A stretch of 64,000 nt of DNA from Gemmatimonadetes bacterium SCN 70-22 (lineage in GTDB: Bacteria; Gemmatimonadota; Gemmatimonadetes; Gemmatimonadales; Gemmatimonadaceae), in assembly GCA_001724275.1 (NCBI GenBank), contig MEDZ01000020.1, forward strand, positions 21,885 to 85,884, given 5' to 3'. Below the pieces are notes generated by a model that worked only from the letters and a program-made list of their open reading frames with translations, had not been told where the DNA came from and did not search any database. The translations under genes were made by a program, and so were the position numbers. The first letter of the stretch is position 1. Each line of letters begins with the position of its first letter. Below are positions 58,826-64,000 of the stretch, one piece after another.

Positions 58826-59341
58826 TCAGTGCTGGTGCGCCGCCGGCGCTTGTTCCCCTGCACCTTGGGGCGGTGTCGGCGAAAGCGCCAGCACCTGCTG
58901 CCAGGTGAGGACCTCGCCGCCATATCGCTCGGTCAGGGCGGCGGGCGAGAGGGTGGGGGCGAACGAGGTGAGCTGGCGCCCCATCGGGCTGTGCAGCGAC
59001 CCGCCGCTCACGAAGCGGGCGCTGTCGGCGGGGACCATCCCGCCGCCCTGGAAGTCGGCGACCCAGACTCCCGCGAACCTCGCGCTGTCGCCGGCGGCGG
59101 CGATGTAGCTGGCGAGACACTCGACGGCATCGAAGGTGAGGATGCGGCCGGTGGTGGTGCGCACTTCGCCTCCAAAGCGCACGTCGGAGATCGCCATCTT
59201 GCAGTATTCGCAGGAGTCCTCGCCCACCCGCAGCGGGCGCGGGCCGTCGCCGGTCTTGCAGCCGACGACGGTCAGCACCACGACGGCGAGGACGACTCGC
59301 AGGACGGCGCGCAGCGCGGCGCGCATCGCGGCAGGGGGCAC
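58826..59341 (-). CDS. nosL: NosL copper-chaperone lipoprotein
   Basis: A 171-residue lipoprotein (signal ending VVLTVVGC). EDSCEYCKMAISDVRFGGEV has the NosL Cu(I) motif CxxCKMxIS. FDAVECLASYI and the C-terminal LTWQQVLAL are typical. It brings copper to NosZ via NosDFY. GTG at 59341 or ATG at 59326 could start it. It is between nosB and nosD in an unbroken leftward run. Confidence 0.93.
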   Translation of the reverse strand: MPPAAMRAALRAVLRVVLAVVVLTVVGCKTGDGPRPLRVGEDSCEYCKMAISDVRFGGEVRTTTGRILTFDAVECLASYIAAAGDSARFAGVWVADFQGGGMVPADSARFVSGGSLHSPMGRQLTSFAPTLSPAALTERYGGEVLTWQQVLALSPTPPQGAGEQAPAAHQH

Positions 59342-59977
59342 TCAGGCCACCAGCGCTGCGCTGCGGGCGGTCGCCGCCTTGCGGGCCGTGTCGGGTGCCA
59401 CCACCCCTTTCCGGTCGATCACGAGGGCCAGGACCCCGAGCCCGAGGGCGAGGATCGCGGCGTAGCCGCCGACCCCGGGTATGGACGTCGCCGTGAAGTT
59501 CAGCAGCTGCTTGGAGCCGATGAGCGGCGGCTGGTACGACATCCCCGGCACCTTGATGATGGCGTTCTCCATGTCGAGGTCGTGGCCGTACTCGTACTCC
59601 CACTTCCAGAAGTCCACGAGGCCGACCAGGGCCACCACGAGGAAGACGGCGATCCAGGCCTGGGCCACACGCCGGCGCCCCACCGCGGCCGCCGCCAGTC
59701 CACCGGCCACGAGGACGGCGACGATGAACGGCATCAGCTTCAACTCGGGGATCGCATCGGGGACGATGCGCTTCATCCCGATATAGTGATTCAGGTTGTT
59801 GATGTTCTCGAGGTCGTTCTCCTTGATCCCCTTCACCGTATTGATCCAGATCTGCATCCCCAGGCCTTCCGGGTACTGCGGGGCGTTGAGGTAGACACGC
59901 CAGATCGGCGCGAAGTACATCGCGACCAGGAGCAGGGCCGAGACGGCAAGGAGCGCGCGGGCACGTGCAGACATCAT
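59342..59977 (-). CDS. nosB: NosB-like membrane protein of clade II nos cluster
   Basis: A 211-residue membrane protein with three or four helices (ALLAVSALLLVAMYFAPIW, LKLMPFIVAVLVAGGLAAAA, AWIAVFLVVALVGLVDFWKW, YAAILALGLGVLALVI). The periplasmic loops contain LGMQIWINTVKGIKENDLEN and NLNHYIGMKRIVPDAIPELK. A membrane protein of unknown role encoded directly after nosZ is the hallmark (nosB) of clade II nos clusters; the name rests on that position and on the helix pattern. Confidence 0.85.
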   Translation of the reverse strand: MMSARARALLAVSALLLVAMYFAPIWRVYLNAPQYPEGLGMQIWINTVKGIKENDLENINNLNHYIGMKRIVPDAIPELKLMPFIVAVLVAGGLAAAAVGRRRVAQAWIAVFLVVALVGLVDFWKWEYEYGHDLDMENAIIKVPGMSYQPPLIGSKQLLNFTATSIPGVGGYAAILALGLGVLALVIDRKGVVAPDTARKAATARSAALVA

Positions 59978-60043
59978 GTCAGTCTCTTGAGTGAGGCGTG
60001 GCCGGGGGCGGGGCGACGTTCACCCGCCCCCGGCGCACGGTTG

Positions 60044-62056
60044 TTACCTGCCGCCCACGGCGGCGGCAATCGCCTCCTGCGCCTTCTTGCTGGTGCTGGC
60101 GGAGAGGGCGACCTGCGAACCGGACGGTGCGACGCGGACGTATCCCTGCATCTCCTGGTGCAGCGCGCTGCAGAAGTCGGTGCAGTAGAAGGGATAGACG
60201 CCCGGGTACTTGGCGACCCAGGTCAGGGTGCGGGTCTGCCCCGGCATCACCAGGAGCTCCGCGTCGTTGGTCGAGCCGATCGCGGCGAAGCCGTGCGGGA
60301 CGTCCCAATCCTGCTCGAGGTTGGTCACGTGGAAGAGGACCGTGTCGCCCACCTGCACCCCTTCGATGTTGTCCGGGACGAAGTGCGAGCGGATGGCCGT
60401 CATCTTGATGTGGACCGTCTTGCCGGAGCGCGAGAGGCCGGTCTCGGTCTCGGCGCGGGCGACGTACGGGTGCTTGTTCTCGGCCAGCTTGTAGAACTTG
60501 ACCTGGTTGTTGCGGATCTTCTCGGCCGGGATCGCCTGCGCGTAGTGCGGCTCGCCGATGGTCGGGAAGTCGAGCAGGAGCTTCATCTTCTCGCCGGTGA
60601 TGTCGTACAGCTGCGCCGACTGCGTGAGCTCCGGCCCGGTGGGGAGGTACCGGTCCTTGGTGATCTTGTTCATCGCGATCACGTACTTGCCGTAGGGCTT
60701 CTTGGTGTCGCCGCCCGGGACGGTGAGGTGACCGATGGAGTAGTACGTCGGGACGCGGTCGACGACCTTGCAGTCCTTCAGCGACCACTTGACGATCTCG
60801 GACGAGATGAAGACCGACGTGTAGGCGTTGCCCTTGTCGTCGAACTCGTTATGCAGGGGGCCGAGCCCCGGGTTCTGCACCTCGCAGTACATCGTGTTCT
60901 CGTACTTCACCACCGGGATCCCGTAGGATTCCTTCTCGAACTCCTTGTCGGCGATCGCCTTCTGGAACTTGCTGAAGGAGTGGACCGGGATGACCGTGGC
61001 CAGCTTGCCGCCGCCCACGATGTACTCGCCCGACGGGTCGACGTCGACGCCGTGCGGCGACTTCGGGGTGGGGAGGTAGTAGATGACGCCGGCGCAGTCC
61101 TTCGGGTCGAGCATCTTGACCGACGTCTTGACCTCGGACTTGGCGCTCTGCGTCGACTCGTCGTAGGTGTTGTGGTAGTAGCGCGTCGCCATCTCCTTCG
61201 CCTTCCCCTGGGCGACGCACTGTTCGGCGGCCTTCCAGTTGACGGCGGCGATGTAGTCCTTGTCGTTCTTCGACGCGTTCACCTCGAGCTTGGTGCTGGC
61301 CTGCTCGGTGTTGTACGAGGTGAAGAAGACCCAGCCGTGCGACGGCCCCTTGCCCGGGCGTCCGAGGTCGTAGTCGAAGCCCGGCACCAGGATCTGGAAG
61401 GCGACGTCCATCTTCCCGAACTCGTCGGCCTTCACGAAGGAGATCGTCCCCTTGAAGTCCTCGGCGAAGTTGTCGAAGCCCACCGAGCGCTGCGGAATCG
61501 GGACCGAGAAGCGCGTGGCGCTGATGACGTACTCGGTGTTCTCGGTGGTGAAGGGCGAGCCGTGGTTGCCGCCCGTGTTCGGGAGCTCCAGCGTTTCCGT
61601 CGTCTCGAACGACTTGAGGTCGATGCGGGCGAAGCGCGGGGTGTTGTTGGCGTTGATGAAGAGCCAGCGCCCGTCGTGCTCCCCGTTCGTCATGGAGAGC
61701 GACGGGTGGTGCGTGTCATCCCAGGGGACGTGCCCCCAGGAGGTGTTCAGCATCGCCCGGGTCTCGACGTTGTAGCCGTACCCGTTCTCCGGGTTCTGCG
61801 AGAAGACCGGGATCACCTTGAGGAGGCGCCCCGAGGGGATGCCGTAGACCCCGACCTGGCCCGAGAAGCCGCCGGAGGCGAAGTAATAGAACTCGTCGTA
61901 GCTCCCCGGCGGGACGTAGGTACGCGACGCCGCGTCACCGAGGGAGCCGATGCCGCCCGCCTGCTTCGACTTGGGGGCGCAGGCGTACAGGAGGGAGACG
62001 CTGAGAATGACAGCGCCCGCCGACGCCAGGATTCTCGACCGCCGCGAATGAGACAT
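60044..62056 (-). CDS. nosZ: Sec-type (clade II) nitrous oxide reductase NosZ
   Basis: A 670-residue periplasmic enzyme reducing N2O to N2. There is no Tat motif; the N-terminus is a Sec-type signal ending LLYACAPKS, whose Cys also looks like a lipobox. The seven-bladed propeller carries the CuZ histidines (WDDTHHPSLSM, TGGNHGSPFT, KSPHGVDVD, NPGLGPLHNEFD, EPHYAQAIP). The cupredoxin domain ends with the CuA ligands Cys625-x3-Cys629-x3-His633-x2-Met636 in CTDFCSALHQEM. ATG at 62056 is the first Met before the signal. Regulated region with palindrome lies about 110 bases upstream. Confidence 0.96.
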   Translation of the reverse strand: MSHSRRSRILASAGAVILSVSLLYACAPKSKQAGGIGSLGDAASRTYVPPGSYDEFYYFASGGFSGQVGVYGIPSGRLLKVIPVFSQNPENGYGYNVETRAMLNTSWGHVPWDDTHHPSLSMTNGEHDGRWLFINANNTPRFARIDLKSFETTETLELPNTGGNHGSPFTTENTEYVISATRFSVPIPQRSVGFDNFAEDFKGTISFVKADEFGKMDVAFQILVPGFDYDLGRPGKGPSHGWVFFTSYNTEQASTKLEVNASKNDKDYIAAVNWKAAEQCVAQGKAKEMATRYYHNTYDESTQSAKSEVKTSVKMLDPKDCAGVIYYLPTPKSPHGVDVDPSGEYIVGGGKLATVIPVHSFSKFQKAIADKEFEKESYGIPVVKYENTMYCEVQNPGLGPLHNEFDDKGNAYTSVFISSEIVKWSLKDCKVVDRVPTYYSIGHLTVPGGDTKKPYGKYVIAMNKITKDRYLPTGPELTQSAQLYDITGEKMKLLLDFPTIGEPHYAQAIPAEKIRNNQVKFYKLAENKHPYVARAETETGLSRSGKTVHIKMTAIRSHFVPDNIEGVQVGDTVLFHVTNLEQDWDVPHGFAAIGSTNDAELLVMPGQTRTLTWVAKYPGVYPFYCTDFCSALHQEMQGYVRVAPSGSQVALSASTSKKAQEAIAAAVGGR

Positions 62057-62164
62057 AGGTGTTGCCTCGCAATGCATGTTGAAACGCTGGGAAAGGGCAC
62101 GCCGAACAGGTGGCGCTCGGTGTGGGGAATAGCTTCGCCAGGGCGGCATCGACGGGCGGTAGTG

Positions 62165-62191
62165 GAATCCTCTATTCTTAGTAGAGGATTC
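62165..62191. promoter_or_regulatory. Rrf2/NsrR-type operator palindrome between nosZ and its regulator
   Basis: GAATCCTCTA-N7-TAGAGGATTC, a perfect inverted repeat with 10-base arms, midway between the divergent nosZ and Rrf2 genes. The size and symmetry fit a dimeric Rrf2-family regulator controlling both. Confidence 0.75.
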
Positions 62192-62219
62192 ACGAAATTC
62201 GAGTGGGGGCATCGCCCGA

Positions 62220-62277
62220 CCGATTTCCGCCTTTGGGCTCCTACTTTCGAATCAAGGAGGCCGAAAGCGGATTTCGG
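62220..62277 (+). promoter_or_regulatory. Leader hairpin before the Rrf2 gene
   Basis: Two imperfectly complementary arms of 23 bases (18 pairing positions), beginning CCGATTTCCGCC and ending GCGGATTTCGG, end 21 bases before the regulator ATG. If transcribed they form a stable 5' structure, possibly an attenuator or a second binding site. Confidence 0.4.
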
Positions 62278-62298
62278 CCCGATTCATCTGGAGCTTCC

Positions 62299-62757
62299 AT
62301 GCGCCTGACCCGCTTTACCGACAACGCGCTGCGCGCCCTCCTGTACCTCGCGCTGGCCCCGGACGACGTCCCGACCGTGGGGGTGGTGGCCCGGAAGATG
62401 GGGATGTCCGAAGACCACCTGCTGAAGGTGGTGCAGCGCCTCTCGCAGCTGGGCTACGTGAAGACCATCCGTGGGCGCAACGGGGGGATGCGGCTGGCGC
62501 AGCCGGCGGAGTCCATCGTCGTGGGCGAGGTGATCCGCAAGACCGAGGACAACATGGCGCTGGTGCCATGCTTCGACCCGACGGATGCGATCTGTCCGGT
62601 GGCCCCGGCGTGCGGGCTCGCGCCGGCGCTGGACGAGGCGCTCAAGGCGTTCCTCACCACGCTCGATCGCTATACGGTGGCCGACCTCATCGCCAAGCGT
62701 CGCGAGCTGATGAAGCTCGTGGACATGAAGGATCCGGAGATGGCGGCGGCGTCCTGA
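62299..62757 (+). CDS. Rrf2-family regulator, NsrR-like with three conserved Cys
   Basis: A 152-residue winged-helix regulator. MRLTRFTDNALRALLYLALA and KMGMSEDHLLKVVQRLSQLG are the Rrf2 HTH, and RGRNGGMRLAQPAESIVVGE the wing. Cys91, Cys99 and Cys105 (PCFDPTDAICPVAPACG) match the Fe-S cluster cysteines of NsrR, which senses NO. It is divergent from nosZ with a palindrome between them, so N2O reduction is likely turned on by NO or low oxygen. Sensor specificity is inferred from family. Confidence 0.92.
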   Translation: MRLTRFTDNALRALLYLALAPDDVPTVGVVARKMGMSEDHLLKVVQRLSQLGYVKTIRGRNGGMRLAQPAESIVVGEVIRKTEDNMALVPCFDPTDAICPVAPACGLAPALDEALKAFLTTLDRYTVADLIAKRRELMKLVDMKDPEMAAAS

Positions 62758-62830
62758 CGGCGGCTCGGGAGGCGCGCCCGGGGGAGCCTGGGGGCGCGCC
62801 GGGGGAGCCTGGCGGCACGGCGGTACCCGG

Positions 62831-63961
62831 CTACTGGTACTGGATGTAGACGGGCTTGGGGATGAGGGCGAGGATCTCGGCCGGCTTCATCATGCGCCAT
62901 CCCGCTTTGCGCACGTCGTTCTTGTAGAAGAGCTTGAAGCCCGTGAACTGCACCGGCTCGCTCGCGACATAGCTGTCGTACGATCCCTTCTTGAGGCTGG
63001 GCGACCCCCAGCCATCCATGTGGATCACCACCTGCACGCGCGGATCGAGCCGGATCTTGCTGCTGTTGGTGAGCATGGGGCGCGTGAAGCGGTGCACGAC
63101 GAGGACCTTGGGGGGGAGCTTGTACTGGTCCACGAGGTTCGCCAGGAAGTCGATGGCGTAGTTGACGTCGCGCGCGTCGTACGTCCCGATGCGCTTTCCG
63201 GGGGCGTGCCCCGACTTCATGGAGAACTCGGGGTCGATGCCCAGGTGCACGTTGGGGCGGGCGAGGAAGTGCGCCAGCGGGGGGAGTTCCGCCTGCAGCG
63301 TGCTCTTCGCGACCTGCACGTCGAGGAAGAGGAGGGCGTTGCGCCGCTGGGCCCACTGGTACACGCGCTCGATGAGCGAGTCGGACATGCGCGTGCGCCA
63401 CTTGCCGTCGCGCCCCGGCGAGCCCTGGGCCACGGTGGCGATCAGGTGCAAGGCGGGGACGACGGGGGTGAGCGTGTCGGCGCGCTCCCAGGCGGCGACC
63501 TCGCGGTCGAGGCGGCGGAGCATCTCGTCCACGTCGTACTCCCCCAGCACCCCCATGCGGCGCGAGAGGGGGTTGCCGTAGTAGGCGACGATGCGCTTGT
63601 GCGGGAGGATGGAGCCGGGGAGGGGGGCGGGCCCCTTCACCGGCCAGAGCGAGGCGAAGGCGGGGGGCGCCTTGGCCCTCGGCTTCGCCGCTCCTCCGGC
63701 GGTGGCCTTGGCGGATGGGTGCTTCGCTGCCGACCGGCGCTTGGCGGTGGCCGACTTGGCTGACTTGGCCGACGTGCGCGTGGCGCGCTTCGCGGGAGGC
63801 TTCCTGGTGGGGGCGCGCTTGGCCTTGGACGCCGACTGGGATGACGAGCCCTGGGCCGCCTGCTGCGCGTGCAGCGTCGCCCGGGGCCATGCTGCCGGGG
63901 CGAGGGCGAGGCAGGCGAGGGAGGTGAGCCGGGTGAGGGTGGGGGCGAGGCGGGGCGGCAT
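62831..63961 (-). CDS. Secreted hypothetical protein with Lys/Ala-rich linker
   Basis: A 376-residue protein with an N-terminal signal (LTSLACLALAPAAWPRATLH), followed by a Lys/Arg/Ala/Ser-rich linker of about 70 residues resembling histone-H1-like tails. From KRIVAYYGNPLSRRMGVLGE on it is a globular domain with alternating helix and strand (ALHLIATVAQGSPG, LFLDVQVAKSTLQAELPPLA, NVHLGIDPEFSM, VLVVHRFTRPML, VQVVIHMDGWGSPSLK), suggestive of a TIM-barrel. No enzyme family is assigned. Start at the first ATG; the gene may extend from upstream beyond the window only for regulation. Confidence 0.7.
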   Translation of the reverse strand: MPPRLAPTLTRLTSLACLALAPAAWPRATLHAQQAAQGSSSQSASKAKRAPTRKPPAKRATRTSAKSAKSATAKRRSAAKHPSAKATAGGAAKPRAKAPPAFASLWPVKGPAPLPGSILPHKRIVAYYGNPLSRRMGVLGEYDVDEMLRRLDREVAAWERADTLTPVVPALHLIATVAQGSPGRDGKWRTRMSDSLIERVYQWAQRRNALLFLDVQVAKSTLQAELPPLAHFLARPNVHLGIDPEFSMKSGHAPGKRIGTYDARDVNYAIDFLANLVDQYKLPPKVLVVHRFTRPMLTNSSKIRLDPRVQVVIHMDGWGSPSLKKGSYDSYVASEPVQFTGFKLFYKNDVRKAGWRMMKPAEILALIPKPVYIQYQ

Positions 63962-64000
63962 GGGGCGGAGGCGGGAGATGAGGGGAGGTGTGCGGGGGGG

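Noticed and set aside
58496..62308. A 1270-codon open frame on the plus strand across nosD-nosZ
   Set aside because: It is the antisense shadow of well-recognised nos genes in GC-rich DNA; the translation is low-complexity and matches no family.
1..64000. CRISPR array
   Set aside because: No regularly spaced direct repeats with unique spacers were seen; the tandem octamers near 24985, 49449 and 53037 are too short and unspaced.
1..64000. tRNA or rRNA genes marking integration sites
   Set aside because: No cloverleaf with a T-loop GTTCRA-type motif or rRNA signature was recognised by eye; a tRNAscan-SE/Infernal run would be decisive.

Overview
The window is GC-rich (roughly two-thirds G+C by eye) and fits a Gemmatimonadota chromosome. 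The taxon is an inference from a Sec-type (clade II) nosZ with its nosB-nosL-nosDFY cluster and from the gene style; no rRNA or tRNA gene was found to confirm it.

Layout. (1) 1-7278: a divalent-metal resistance cluster. A leftward czcI-like/TolC/adaptor/RND permease operon is divergent from an ArsR-CadC-type repressor, a P1B-ATPase and an Lgt-like gene, with a 22-bp operator-like palindrome between them. (2) 7279-35762: an accessory and defence region. It begins with decayed nadE and L,D-transpeptidase relics and orphan regulators, and holds a large unknown protein with repeated modules. A type II CBASS follows (HNH-SAVED effector, CD-NTase, E2-like protein, plus a small Mrr-like nuclease candidate). 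Next come a CapH/CapP-like regulator-protease pair divergent from a BilABCD ubiquitin-like conjugation operon that carries a fifth NYN-nuclease gene, a short mercury-type gene pair, a HipBA module, a wHTH/nucleotidyltransferase pair and a type III-like restriction-modification system. (3) 35763-47609: an IS3-family element and a second metal-efflux operon (czcI-like, TolC, adaptor, RND, P-type ATPase lacking the CPC motif). This segment is bracketed by two diverged direct copies of the 3' end of the methyltransferase gene and its neighbour, which suggests insertion by duplication or recombination. (4) 47610-63961: mostly core-like genes. These are a TetR regulator, a damaged serine hydrolase, a UDG-like protein, an SDR, a ScdA-N/cupin pair, an oxidoreductase, argJ, a DDAH-like amidinohydrolase, and a nitrous-oxide reduction operon (nosZ-B-L-D-F-Y) divergent from an Rrf2/NsrR-like regulator with a perfect 10-bp-arm palindrome between them.

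How the genes work together. The two efflux clusters should export divalent cations from cytoplasm (P-type ATPase) and periplasm (RND-TolC). The CBASS and Bil systems, about 2.5 kb apart, both use E2-type ubiquitin-conjugation chemistry, and the Bil operon appears to be under an HTH plus ImmA-protease switch. The nos genes respire N2O in the periplasm, with NosL/NosDFY maturing the copper centres.

Most interesting for follow-up: the Bil operon with its NYN nuclease, CapH/P-like pair and convergent short-RNA candidate; the E2-only CBASS with an extra nuclease; the large WH-repeat protein; and the CPC-less P-type ATPases.
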